This document shows positions 1 through 10,491 of a stretch of DNA of 64,000 nt, one piece after another (the stretch's first letter is position 1; the number at the start of each line of letters is the position of its first letter). The notes under the pieces were generated by a model. That model had not been told where the DNA came from. It worked only from the letters and a program-made list of their open reading frames with translations, and did not search any database. Made by a program: the position numbers and the translations under genes. This stretch comes from Epithemia pelagica (taxonomy: Eukaryota; Bacillariophyta; Bacillariophyceae; Surirellales; Surirellaceae), in assembly GCA_946965045.2 (NCBI GenBank), contig OX337232.1, positions 2,294,001 through 2,358,000 of the forward strand, written 5' to 3'.

Positions 1-895
1 GGGATGACATGAATCTTCCAAATGAAATCTTGTCGTCTCTTCCTTTCCATTGGAGTCTAAGTTGACCTTGCCATTGGAAATTGGAATGCGAGTAAGTCGC
101 TCTACGTAGAGACCGTAGAGAAATCTACCACTACATAATAGACAATAGTCTTTGGTGGGGTCGTCAAAATGATCCACCCTCACCCCCTGGTAAAATGGGG
201 GGCCCAAGGCAGCGGCGAGGAAGAAGAAGGGGAGGAAAAAGGGGAGGATTTTGGCAGCTCAACTCGTGATACACCTCAGCGCTCCAGTAGGGCACAATTA
301 AATTTTGTTGTTGTTGTAAATGTAGGAAGCGCATGTTTGCCGCGGTGTGACTGTGACGATTTATCGCCGCGCGCTCTCTTCGGGTCCGCTCATCCATATT
401 TCCAAGAATCCAATAGACACGTGCTAGTTTCTAATCGCATCTTCGGCGACCCAATCTTGTTATGAAGATAGGACGAAACAAATCGTTCCGCGCATCGGCC
501 GGCGTGATATCGCCAAAGTTCTATTATGGCATGTAGCGAAGAACGCCAGTCGTGCTGCGATATTTAGTCTCATTGGGTCCAAAGTCGCCAAGGCACACAG
601 ACGTTGAAAGAGTGTTAACGTTGCCAACAGAAGTCGTGCCTCGCTTCCTGAGATTTGGAGTTTGTCCATGATATGAAGAGTGAAGAGAAGGGAAAGTGAT
701 TATCATTGAAACGTTCCGGGATACTCGTCCAAAACTATTGTCCCCTCTCAATCGTCCTCTTCGTGATTGCGGTTGCGTGGAAAAAGGTTTGCCCATCCAT
801 ACGAGGTTGCCTATCTGGTCACATTCTACTTTGGGAAGAAACCGTACTGCAATTGTAGGCCTGTCTCGGGGGAGTGCCGGAAGGAAAAACACAAC
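1..895. other. Intergenic, no gene recognised
   Basis: No convincing coding region, repeat or RNA gene is visible here. Open frames are short, overlap on both strands and show no recognisable domain. The last 200 bases form the upstream region of the spliced gene whose ATG is at 896. Confidence 0.5.
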
Positions 896-3800
896 ATGAA
901 GTCGACTGTGGCAGCAGCGTTGTTTATGGCTGCAACAGCCCATGCCAAGCTTGCTGATCGCTCGCGAATCGTAAAACAACGACAGATGGATGGCAAAATT
1001 TCACAATATCACGACAATGGAAGAGCCATTGAAGGACAGGCATATCGTTCAAGGCGCAGAGATATAGAAGCCGATGTTCAGCGACGCCTGGAAGCAGATG
1101 CTAGGGAGCTCGAAACAAAACAGAAATACCCTCCAACCACAACTCGTCAAACAACGATGAAATCCGCTCCATGGCAACTTCCCTTAAGAGAAGGCGTCAG
1201 ACCGTCTCGTGAAGAAAAGGATTCACTGGATGAGATTGAACGAAAATTGTCTTCCCAGTTGACCGGCTGCTGCTACACGTACTCCGGAAACTCTGCAGAG
1301 ACCATGTGTGCCCTTTATGGCAATGACTGCAGTGAAGAGAAAGAGAATTCTCATGATTCTGGTGATGGCAATTGTGAACAAGATGGTCTTTCATTCATTG
1401 GTGTTTCATTCTCCGTTAACACTGCTAGCGGAAACCCTTATTCCTACCAACTCAACGATCAATTCCCAATGGAAAACATTATCGATCGCGACTACGATTA
1501 CGTAATGAGTATGGACGAAGATGGGTGGCTTGTTGGAGGTGGTTATAAAGCATTTGACTATTCGGGAAAGATGCCGTAAGTCCTTCACCAACAGCGTATG
1601 ACATCATTGGATCGTATTCAGTTTCTTCACTTTCCTAACCATCATTTTTTGTACTGCAGATACATCGATTCGTCACATACTGAGCTATTACGTATCGGAA
1701 ACATGAATCCAGACAAAGGAGGGACCTCGATTGATCAAGTCTACTACGCCATGGATGAGATTACATTTCCCCCGTTTTCCATTTACCCCGAATATCTGAA
1801 AGGAGGAGGAGGCCATCATTCAGGAGATGGAGACAATGCTGGAGTCCCAAGTGGAGATGTAACTCTCATCGTTTCTGTTGTGGAGACATACGAAGAGGAT
1901 GATTCAGCGTCCAGTTACGAGACCTTTTTGGAAAATCTCTTTGATGCAATGGACAGCTCTGGAGGTGGACCCTGTATGGATGACCATGATACTGATCCTC
2001 ACGTTTCAATGTCACGTGGTGTCAAGTTCTGGTCCTCGTATCATTCACAACAGTACGCTTACGCCGCAAACTTGGAGGTAGCTTGTTGGCAGTCCATGTA
2101 CCCCCAAGGAACACCCATTGGAAGTACTGCATCTGCCGCTTTTCCGCCAGGGCGAAAAGCAACACCGTATACGGTTGGGTATGGTAATCTGTACTTCTTT
2201 TTTGATCGCGCCAACATCACAAAAGCGTTCAACCCGAACCGTGATTTGACAGACTCCGAATCCTACTATGCAACCATTTACTCCTCCTCAGATGTTTCCA
2301 ACTACTATTCTTCAACGACAACAATTAATTTTGACTACAGTGGATCAGGAGATGGAGACAACGGAAATTTTGAGTGGAACCCTTATTCATGGAACCAACA
2401 GAGTGCGAAGCATGACATGACAGATGGATGGGAACTTCCACCAAATTGTCTAGAAGAAGGAGAGACCTTCTTCGGAATCCCACTTTCGAGGTCAAGTGGA
2501 TCCAAGCTCCAGAGTTCACGCACCTTCCAGGATACTTTTGATTTCGAATACTTGACAGATCGAAATGGTACCTACATTAAGGATTTTGGAACGAATCATG
2601 GTTGGCTCGTGGGTGAAACTCTTGACAATGCTGTGGGGTCAATTGTGGACAAAGATACTGCCCATATACCGCTTTTCTACACGGGAACCACCAACCCAGA
2701 TAAGGTGAGTCGTCGAGGTTCCATGGCGTAGATTCCGTTCGCTACGACCAGGCCAACATTGCTCATATTCTTTATTTTTTCAGGGTGGCATGGCCTTGTC
2801 AGATATCATCTCGATCGCCAAAAAGATTGATTTCGGAACACTTTATATCAAACCGGCATTCGTTTTTCTCGATGAAGATGGTCACATAAAGCTCCAATTT
2901 GAAGCTGACACTCAATCCGCGTTGGCTTACTTATACGATAGTCTCTGTAAGGAGCTTGGTATTACATGGGATTATGAATCACCATACAATAATTTGGGAG
3001 TTTACACGCACTGCGCAATGCACGCAGCAGGAGATCGAGCAAAATATGGATGTGGACCTGATGGATACGGCTATGGTGGGTTCTGCCCTCAAATGACGAT
3101 TGCCTATTCTCCGAAGTTCATAGGTGGAGAGTATTCAGCAGCCTATATTTCTCGTTGCAACAATTATGTGGATTACTGGAGAAAACTCTATCCCAATGGT
3201 GTTGCGGTTGGTACAAACCAATTTTGCAACAATGGTGGCTGTTTGGGGCTTTTCCTTAACCGTTTGGATCTCTACGAAGTTTTCAAACCGGATCTTGGTG
3301 GGTCATGGGTGGAGTACAATGGTGCTTCAATGGCACCCACATATTCTCCAGCTCCAACTTGGCAAGGAGGATGCGATGAGCCCCACAACTTGCATCTCGA
3401 TAAATGTTTCCGTGCCCATGGCCTACATTCCAAGCCCAGTGCAATTGTTTGGGAAGCTCTTGGTTCGGTGGGACAAATTTCGATCGTGTTGGTTATCTTA
3501 ATGGCTTGTACGCTTTCTCTTTCGATCTTTTTAGCACGGGCCCGCAAGAAGAGAAAGCGTGGAGAGTCTTATCTTGGGTTTTTCTTCCGAGACCTCACGC
3601 GAAGACGACGTAAACGACGCAAGGGGGGAAAAGGACTTGAAGATGGCTTGATAAAAGACCCAGACGGTCATAGCAATCGTCGTTCAAAATCTTCAAGTCG
3701 CCATGGCTCAGGTCGTTCCACAAGCAAGTCGAAGAGGCGCAGCAAATCTGTCAGTGCAAGTAGCAGTCGAAGAGGCAGCAGCAAATCTGTTCGTTCCGTT

Positions 3801-3956
3801 TCTGTGCAACCAGAGAGTTCTCGACGTTCCAGAGGATCCTCTCGACGTAGAACTCGCGACCGAGACGAAGATGGTAGATCCGGTGTATTTGATATGACTG
3901 TCACAAACCCCCAACCAAAGGATGACGGGAAAGACATCCGGCAACAGCTTGTTTAA
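896..3956 (+). CDS. Type I membrane protein with Arg/Ser-rich tail, 3 exons
   Basis: Predicted exons are 896-1575, 1660-2704 and 2784-3956, joined by GTAAGT/GCAG and GTGAGT/TTCAG introns of 84 and 79 nt that keep the frame, giving about 965 residues. The ATG at 896 opens a classic signal peptide (MKSTVAAALFMAATAHA). A long extracellular part with scattered Cys pairs follows, with no enzyme motif I recognise. One hydrophobic span lies near residues 805-828 (ISIVLVILMACTLSLSIFLA), then a basic stop-transfer stretch (RARKKRKRG) and a cytoplasmic tail of about 135 residues packed with Ser-Arg, Arg-Arg and Lys-Ser pairs. The tail resembles SR-type phospho-regulated sequence, but no RNA-binding domain is present. 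The family is unknown to me; a cell-surface or secretory-pathway receptor-like protein is an inference from topology only. The exon structure is well supported by frame continuity. Confidence 0.75.
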
Positions 3957-4451
3957 GAGGAGAATTTCGGTTGTGCCACTTGTACGCAACTTCTTCTACT
4001 TTATATAATTTGAAACCTTGCCTCCAGTATTTCCTCGTTCCACATTCAGTGGAGAACGAGCGCTGCTGTATAGTAGTAATCCATAACGTCTTGTTGGAAG
4101 TTTAAGTATCGTGTCTAGAATCAGGTTAAATATTTATACTTTGATTAGAACACTTTTGCATCATGGGCTTGCCTCTAGAGTAGAGAGAGTATCTACCGAA
4201 GGAAGTTGAGACAGGGAGACCTTTTTCAGACTGCTGTCCTCTCTGCCGAATCCTACATGGAGGACAAGATGGATCTCTTTTTGGGAGAGCAGGAAGCAGG
4301 AGCCCATTGCGGGCTTCCTCTGTGTAATGCGCGTACACGCCGCGTACCCACGGTGAGAAGTAGAAAGTAGAAAGTCTTCCGAGTTCCGAGTTTGGAAGTT
4401 GCAAGCTCGCCTGGCTCTGGTCTCTGGTCCATGAAATGCTTGCGATTTGGA
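3957..4451. other. Intergenic up to first transposon
   Basis: This stretch is the 3' flank of the membrane-protein gene. No gene is seen. It ends with the target-site copy (GATTTGGAC, 4444-4452) of the first hAT element. Confidence 0.5.
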
Positions 4452-4464
4452 CAAGGTTGCTACT

Positions 4465-4556
4465 ACGTCACGTCACGGGCCACAACCGTGACGTGACGCC
4501 GTCAAATAGTGACGGGAATATGTTCCCGTCTGGTTTTTCCCGTCACTCCCGTCACC
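4465..4556. repeat. Left subterminal CGTCAC/GTGACG repeats of hAT element 1
   Basis: Several copies of CGTCAC and its complement GTGACG occur in both orientations just inside the left inverted repeat, including the paired stretches GACGGGAA and TTCCCGTC. Such subterminal clusters are known transposase-binding sites in hAT elements such as Ac; binding here is inferred. Confidence 0.7.
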
Positions 4557-4655
4557 TTTGGGAAATTGATAAAGACAACATGGATGTATGATGGAAATAA
4601 CATGTATTGACTAACTTGGTGCATAAATATAATATAGAATGGTCTCTGGTGTCTG

Positions 4656-7600
4656 CTAATGGTGTTTGAATGCTCCCATAATGGACGGAAGCTTCATTCC
4701 GTCTCTCCCGAGGATAAATTCTGCAAGCAAATACTTATCCCGCCTCACATAGTCTTTCCGACTAAAGTATCGCTTGTCCTCCTGAGCAAAGTTCTTAAGA
4801 TTTTCACTGGGCAAAGGCTCCAATGTATCTGAGCGTGTCTCTGGTGGGTCTTCGTCGTATCCAGGCTGTAGTTGTTCTGTTGCAGCTGCAGCTGCCCGTT
4901 GCGCAGCACGACCAGCCCGAGTCGGAGAATGTTCCGTTCGTAGACGAGCTGCGTTCTCACGGGCCATTGCAGCAAAATCAACAACACTTCCAGCATCACT
5001 GTCACCATCCAATTCTTCTATATCGATGGGATCATGCATTTCATTTTCATAGCCCGTACCGTCAATAGGATCCTCATCGTACAGGGATTCATCATCAGGA
5101 AACGACGACTGGATTGCATCTAACAATTGTTGCATCTCTGGTCCCAATTGTGTATCGCTTGTATTGGCATTCCCACTGGCATTATTGTTGTCATCCATAT
5201 CTGTCACTGTCTCTGTAGTTTCTGTCGTAGTTCCAGTTCCAGTTCTAGTGTCTTGTTGTTGCGACGTTCTTGCCATGTTGATGGGCAGAAACTCGTCGTT
5301 GCTGTCATATTCTTCTTCATCATAATGCTGGCCGCCTGTGCTTCTCTCTACACGCTGCTCACTGCGTAGCTGTTCATTTGCTATTTCCTGGACATCCTCT
5401 TCTTCATTGTTGTTTGCTGCGCCTGCTGTTTCGTCACGATTCCCAGCAGCCTCTCCAGTACTCTCCTCTGTTGTCTTTGGGTACTCCGTCGCGGATACAA
5501 TGCGATTACGGTGTTGGTTAGTTGGTTTGAATCGCTTTTTCTTCTTTCCACCTCCATGGCCAGTAGTATCTGTGTCATCACTGCCATACACAACTTGCAT
5601 GTCGTGCTTTATCAGCGTCGACTTCTCCATTTTAGCCTGTGAAAGTCGATTTCTGGACTTGGTATTGAAAAGAGCAAAGTCTTTGAAAAGACGCTCACAT
5701 GAAGCACTCTGAACGGGAGCGCCCAAGATCCATGCGGCAAACCTGCAGAAAGCTTCGCCACAGGCTCTGTTCTCAAGATACCAGTCCACAATGCTCGGGA
5801 ACATCTCCGGATCATATGGTAGAGTAAATTTAATACGCAAAGGGTGGTTCGTGAGGTACCTGTGCACTGCAACGACCAGGTTGTTTCGTTCGATGCGCAG
5901 CTTGCGAACACTGGTCGGGTCACTCTTACCACTGTATGCGCTGAGCTCGTGCTTCTCCCAATAGAAACCCGCTGCCCACGCCAATCGCATACTCGACAGC
6001 ACTGCTATTCGGTTTGCAGGCCATGAGCCCCTGGAATACTCGTTGAACGCAATGACGTGAACGGCATACTCCTTGTAAGCTGGGTGAAGCGCAAAGGCAA
6101 GAACATAAAGTGGCTGTTCACATTGCGCCCATCGTTCTCCCAAATCCAGGGTAAGATGCCCAATTTGATCCTCACTTCCAACAAAGTCAAGTACATGCGT
6201 ATACAAGTTTAGAAGCATCAGGAAAACGTCGGCAAGGGTGTTGCATTCACGTTGCATCAGGAATGATGCATCACAAAATGGGCGCACGAGGTACTCTGCT
6301 TCCTCAAGAGAGTGGAAGAAATCTGTTGTGTCCCATGCCTTGCAAGCCTTGGGGAATTCATCATCATCTCCATACTCTACCACGAAGAGTTTGCAAGCCT
6401 TGCGAATGCGAAGCTGTGATGCAAAACACCCCTGAATGGTGTTCCAACGGGTGTCGCCAACTGTCATGATGGTTGTTGCGACTTTGCTTCCATATGTTCG
6501 ACGACAGATTTGTTGGAGCCGCACCAACCATTTGGACGACGACTTAGAAACCTTTGCTGCTGCGGTTATGGCCTTGTTCGCCACATCCTTGAATTGAGGA
6601 GTCTGAACAAGATGGCCCACCATCAGATTCACTTGGTGAGCCCAGCATTTGTGGAAGAGAATATATGGGTGGCGCAAAGATAGGATGCGGCGCGCTCTGG
6701 CACACTGTCCTGCGTTGTCGGACACAAAGTATTTCACCTTGTGGGCATAAGGTCGTAGAGTCTCCGTTCGCAGGATATCTTCCTCCCATACCTTAGCGAT
6801 TGCCAATGCATGGTGAGTGTCGCCTTCTTTGTAGGTTGATAGTAAGAACGACTTTGGTCCTGCCTTGACCATTACACCTTGTATGTGTACCTTGTTAATC
6901 ATTTCCCAGCCATCGACCACGATGCCGAAGTGGTGGCCTTGCATAGAGGCTTCAAGGATGGACTTGTTGCGATTCTCCAAGGCCTTGTTGTATCGATCAT
7001 TTAAAATCTTTTCCGACAGCCACCATCGCCCTTTCAAAGCTCGTGATGACTGTGGACGAAGAAAATCAAGAAGACGATGGAAAGACGGTCGTTCAACTAC
7101 GGAAAAGCCAGTTGACAAGTCGATAACAAGTTCCAGGACCAACTTGTTGAGTTCTTTCTGCTCGGCTTCTGAAAGAGGCGGAGAAGCATTGAAGTATTCT
7201 TCCATCCTGCTCCTGAGAGCAGGCTTTTTCATGCCCAGTGACAACGATGAAGAAGATGGGTGGGGTGGTGGTCGCTTGAGATTGGATGTGGCCTCTGCTT
7301 CTGCTGGACTTGTAGTGAGGTAGCTACTGATGGAACCTCCCTGTACACTTCTCCTTGCAATAGTATCAATAGGTGGCTGTGGTTGTGCTTGCACTTCTGT
7401 ACTTCGCGATGCCTTGATGTGGTTTTGAAAGGCTTGACACTTGTTGAGGTGCTGTTTGCACTTATCGGGGCGCTTGCGCATCTCTTTTGGTTTTGGTGGC
7501 ATACCAATGGATTGATGGCTCTTGAACTTTTCAAGTTCTCTTTCGTAGTGCAACTTGCAATGGCAGCAGACTACGTACAAGTTGCCGCCACTTCGTCGCC

Positions 7601-7835
7601 CAACTTCTACGAAGTTGTTGTAAATTTCTTCGTTGGCCTTGTGGGCTCGGCTTTTGCCTCCTCTTGAACCCCCCTTCCTTTTCCCGTTGTTAGGATTCTG
7701 CTCTGTTGTTGTTGTCTCTGTCGCTTCTTCTTCCCCCGTAGCTTCATTGTTGTTGTCGTCGTCGTCGTCATCTCCTCCTCCTGATTCCGGCACGTACACG
7801 TAGGGCTCGTCGTCATCGTCCGAATCCGAAGGCAT
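4656..7835 (-). CDS. hAT transposase, BED finger, 1059 aa
   Basis: This is a DNA transposase of the hAT (hobo/Ac/Tam3) superfamily that would bind the element ends and catalyse cut-and-paste. The ATG at 7835 begins an acidic N-terminus. A BED-type finger follows around residues 85-140 (CCHC, then spaced His and Cys in KCKQHLNKC). The RNase H-like core shows the first Asp in GIVVDGW (D308), the second in FVSDNAGQC (D373) and the hAT signature CWAHQVNLMV near 397-406. The C-terminal dimerisation domain, which follows the region of the catalytic Glu, reads SASCERLFKDFALFNTKSRN near 700-735. It is followed by an unusual acidic, Thr/Gln-rich tail of about 300 residues. The frame is uninterrupted, so the element may be active. 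It is the only gene in its transposon. Confidence 0.93.
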   Translation of the reverse strand: MPSDSDDDDEPYVYVPESGGGDDDDDDNNNEATGEEEATETTTTEQNPNNGKRKGGSRGGKSRAHKANEEIYNNFVEVGRRSGGNLYVVCCHCKLHYERELEKFKSHQSIGMPPKPKEMRKRPDKCKQHLNKCQAFQNHIKASRSTEVQAQPQPPIDTIARRSVQGGSISSYLTTSPAEAEATSNLKRPPPHPSSSSLSLGMKKPALRSRMEEYFNASPPLSEAEQKELNKLVLELVIDLSTGFSVVERPSFHRLLDFLRPQSSRALKGRWWLSEKILNDRYNKALENRNKSILEASMQGHHFGIVVDGWEMINKVHIQGVMVKAGPKSFLLSTYKEGDTHHALAIAKVWEEDILRTETLRPYAHKVKYFVSDNAGQCARARRILSLRHPYILFHKCWAHQVNLMVGHLVQTPQFKDVANKAITAAAKVSKSSSKWLVRLQQICRRTYGSKVATTIMTVGDTRWNTIQGCFASQLRIRKACKLFVVEYGDDDEFPKACKAWDTTDFFHSLEEAEYLVRPFCDASFLMQRECNTLADVFLMLLNLYTHVLDFVGSEDQIGHLTLDLGERWAQCEQPLYVLAFALHPAYKEYAVHVIAFNEYSRGSWPANRIAVLSSMRLAWAAGFYWEKHELSAYSGKSDPTSVRKLRIERNNLVVAVHRYLTNHPLRIKFTLPYDPEMFPSIVDWYLENRACGEAFCRFAAWILGAPVQSASCERLFKDFALFNTKSRNRLSQAKMEKSTLIKHDMQVVYGSDDTDTTGHGGGKKKKRFKPTNQHRNRIVSATEYPKTTEESTGEAAGNRDETAGAANNNEEEDVQEIANEQLRSEQRVERSTGGQHYDEEEYDSNDEFLPINMARTSQQQDTRTGTGTTTETTETVTDMDDNNNASGNANTSDTQLGPEMQQLLDAIQSSFPDDESLYDEDPIDGTGYENEMHDPIDIEELDGDSDAGSVVDFAAMARENAARLRTEHSPTRAGRAAQRAAAAATEQLQPGYDEDPPETRSDTLEPLPSENLKNFAQEDKRYFSRKDYVRRDKYLLAEFILGRDGMKLPSIMGAFKHH

Positions 7836-8011
7836 CTTGGTCGTGGTCTCCTTCCTGTTCCTGCTCTCTTATTCTTGGCTTCTGAGGGAATGATCATTCA
7901 TGATCATCAATGGTTGATTGTTGTGTATTCCTTGGATCATGTTTTTATGCCATTTTTGTGCGTTTCTCGCCATTTCTGTTTGACGACAAGATCCAAAAAA
8001 GATTTTTTGTT

Positions 8012-8120
8012 TCCCGTCACATTTTTTCATTCCCGTCATTCGTCACAGCCTGATGGCCTGACGTGACGTCGTCAATTTTACGTCACGTCACGTGACGTGC
8101 GTCAATTGTGACGTCGTCAC
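8012..8120. repeat. Right subterminal CGTCAC/GTGACG repeats of hAT element 1
   Basis: Dense CGTCAC, GTGACG and ACGTCACGTCACGTGACGT motifs lie just inside the right inverted repeat and mirror the left subterminal cluster. They are probable transposase-binding sites, by analogy with other hAT elements. Confidence 0.7.
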
Positions 8121-8160
8121 AGTAGCATCCTTGATTTGGACTCTTTGTAGGCATTAGTTG

Positions 8161-8585
8161 CAGGGTTGTGAAGTACGCACACTCACAACTTGTACTTGAC
8201 TACTAGTCCTTAAGTACACTAAAACTAGTAGCTGTTACTTTACTCTTATTACTTTAAGTACGTCTAATGAAAGCATATACTTTTCATGTAATACTGACAA
8301 GATTAGTCGTCTGTGCTGATTAATTAACGTACTTAACTTAAGATAAGTAAGTACAACAATCTAACCAGACTTACTTTACTTAGCAAAAGTATCTGTTACC
8401 GATACTGTGCTGGTACTTTAATATCAACAAGTACCACATCATGAGAGTTTCCCTCGCCTTACTTACTCCAAGTAAGTGCCTTGCTGTCTAACCCAAAGTA
8501 CTTAATTTATAACATTAAGTACGTACTTTCAAGTAATCAAAGTACCTACTTCACGCATCAATTTATCACTTACCTGTTACAGTCT
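8161..8585. repeat. Left subterminal GTACTT/AAGTAC cluster of hAT element 2
   Basis: About a dozen copies of GTACTT or AAGTAC in both orientations occur over 400 bp from the left tip. The matching cluster at 14547-14892 makes them likely transposase-binding sites. The motif differs completely from that of the neighbouring hAT element. Confidence 0.75.
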
Positions 8586-8717
8586 GTTACATACTACTGC
8601 TCTCCAAGGTACAAGTGCAGCGTTCAGTGCAGTGCATAGTGCATCCTGTGTTCCTTGCCCAATTGCCCAATTCCAATCCCATTTTCCAATCCAAGTAATG
8701 AGACATCCCCATTCACC

Positions 8718-10445
8718 ATGTCGATGGATTCTCTCATAGAGGACAATTCTCTTCTGCAATTCACATCAACCTGTCACATCGAGTGGTCTCTGTCATGCTG
8801 TGACTCATATTCTCTTTTCATTGCGGACAGTATTACTTCATGCATTCTGGCTCCGCACGAGGAACAATTACATGCGGTTGTTACTGCCTATGCCTCCTGG
8901 CTGAACCGTAATCAGCATTCGATAAAACTTCATACTCTCTCGGAATGTCAAGCAAGTCACCATTGTATTATACCCAGATTTTCTTTCGAACAACTCCTTT
9001 TTCAAGTTAGCTCCCTTATTCTCCAATGGCTCAATGGAACAGACGAACACAACCTTATTTCCATCACATCACACGACGAAACAACCGATCTTTATCTTGA
9101 AGTAAAATGCACACCGAAGTTCTCAATCTCCCCATGTATGGGTTGTTCCCAGTGCACCTCTTTTGTCATTGACGAAATCAAGGAATATCCCGACGACTCT
9201 TTGCTGAGTATTGTTCTTGCATGGATACAGCGCAATCAAGCCCAATTCGTTGTCACTGATACCCTAACAGGTGTCTCCACTGTTCCCAACTCAATTGAAA
9301 CGGTAATGGAAATTTTACTGAATTATATATCGGAAAAGATAACTCAATTACCGACTCCACCAGACCCCCTAAGCACACCACCCGTGTCCATCCAAGATGT
9401 ATCCAAAAAAGCCTCTGACGATTCCACCACATCCTCATTATCTCAATCCACGAACTCTGTGCAGAATACGAAAACATCTTCTCCTAAAAAGCTCAGTCCA
9501 TCCCGCCACAAGTACCAAACTCGGAAACAGAATGCTTTACTTTCGAGAGAAATCATTCTTGGGTCAAAATCTCGCAACAAAGTACAATACAATGATGGGA
9601 AAGGACCACGTCGGTTCATGCATGGCGACCCATTCAAAATATCCCCAAGTCGCATTACATGCCCGAATTTACCACTCCGGCCATCCGCAACAACTATCGC
9701 AGATCGAGAAGCTTTCCTTGACAAACTACAAGCCTTCCACAACGTGCTTAAAAGTTCTGGACTCCATTCTCCTCGTGATGCCTGGGAAGAATGGATGGAC
9801 ATGGTGGGAGGTGATGACAAACTAGCGGACAAGGCCTTCATGTGTCTCATAATCATTCTTATGAGCTCGAGTACAACAGACAGTCAATTAGCGGCATTCA
9901 TTCCCAAAATATTCTCTGCCGGTGTTACCTCCGCTGATGGTGTTCTCGAAGTGGTAGATCGCATTGGAATTGACCCCTTTTGTGCACTAATCTCTCCAGT
10001 TGGCCGTTTCCATCAAAATGCTGAAAGGATTGTCCATTCGGCATCGTACTTTGTCACCAGATATAACGGCAGAATCCCCAACGACATATCCATACGAGAG
10101 TTGACCTCCTTGTTTGGAATTGGATACAAGACAGCACAAATTGTTGTATCCACTGCATTTGACCGAATAGATGGCATCCCATCTGACGTCCATGTTATGC
10201 GTTGGTGCGAGGCACTGAAATGGACACCGCCACTTTCAAACGACGGTCTACTCTGTTTGAAGTGCATAGAACAATGGCTGCCTCCATCAAAATGGGGAAT
10301 AATCAATCCCCTGTTTGGTGGAATTGGTCAGCTGATACAAAATCTGGAAAAACGTCCGCAATTGCTAGCATTATTGGACGAGAACGGCTCTGACATGCTA
10401 CAATCTACGATTCGCCGGATTCTAAAAGCTTACGGTAAATACTAA
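8718..10445 (+). CDS. Endonuclease III-like HhH-GPD DNA glycosylase carried by transposon
   Basis: The first in-frame ATG is at 8718, giving 575 residues. The C-terminal part (about residues 340-565) follows the endonuclease III/HhH-GPD fold in order: LIIILMSSSTTDSQ aligns with the LMLSSQTKD-type helix, then NAERIVHSASYFVTRYNGRI, and the helix-hairpin-helix LFGIGYKTAQIV with the lyase-type Lys at K471. The essential Asp follows 19 residues later in SDVHVMRW (D490; 18 residues in the E. coli enzyme). WLPPSKWGIINPLFGGIGQ comes next. The Cys cluster that binds 4Fe-4S in endonuclease III is absent after this point. The N-terminal 220 residues match no family I know; a basic Ser/Lys-rich linker follows. 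The family removes damaged or modified bases; an intact Lys and Asp predict a bifunctional glycosylase/AP lyase. The substrate, and a role in transposition repair or demethylation of the element, are inference. Confidence 0.82.
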   Translation: MSMDSLIEDNSLLQFTSTCHIEWSLSCCDSYSLFIADSITSCILAPHEEQLHAVVTAYASWLNRNQHSIKLHTLSECQASHHCIIPRFSFEQLLFQVSSLILQWLNGTDEHNLISITSHDETTDLYLEVKCTPKFSISPCMGCSQCTSFVIDEIKEYPDDSLLSIVLAWIQRNQAQFVVTDTLTGVSTVPNSIETVMEILLNYISEKITQLPTPPDPLSTPPVSIQDVSKKASDDSTTSSLSQSTNSVQNTKTSSPKKLSPSRHKYQTRKQNALLSREIILGSKSRNKVQYNDGKGPRRFMHGDPFKISPSRITCPNLPLRPSATTIADREAFLDKLQAFHNVLKSSGLHSPRDAWEEWMDMVGGDDKLADKAFMCLIIILMSSSTTDSQLAAFIPKIFSAGVTSADGVLEVVDRIGIDPFCALISPVGRFHQNAERIVHSASYFVTRYNGRIPNDISIRELTSLFGIGYKTAQIVVSTAFDRIDGIPSDVHVMRWCEALKWTPPLSNDGLLCLKCIEQWLPPSKWGIINPLFGGIGQLIQNLEKRPQLLALLDENGSDMLQSTIRRILKAYGKY

Positions 10446-10491
10446 GTTGGTTGAATGTTCATTAAAATACTACTTTAGTTCTTCGCTGGTG

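Larger units (their letters stand above)
4452..8133 (-). mobile_element. Complete hAT-type DNA transposon (element 1)
   Basis: The ends form 12-13 bp imperfect inverted repeats: CAAGGTTGCTACT at 4452-4464 and the complement of CAAGGATGCTACT at 8121-8133. The 9 bases GATTTGGAC occur on both sides (4444-4452 and 8133-8141), giving an 8-bp target duplication whose exact edge is ambiguous by one base. Both hAT hallmarks, the 8-bp duplication and a transposase with a C-terminal dimerisation domain, are present. The only gene is the transposase at 4656-7835 on the minus strand. Both subterminal regions are dense in GTGACG/CGTCAC. The 3.68-kb element sits 20 bp left of a second, unrelated hAT element. 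Confidence 0.9.
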
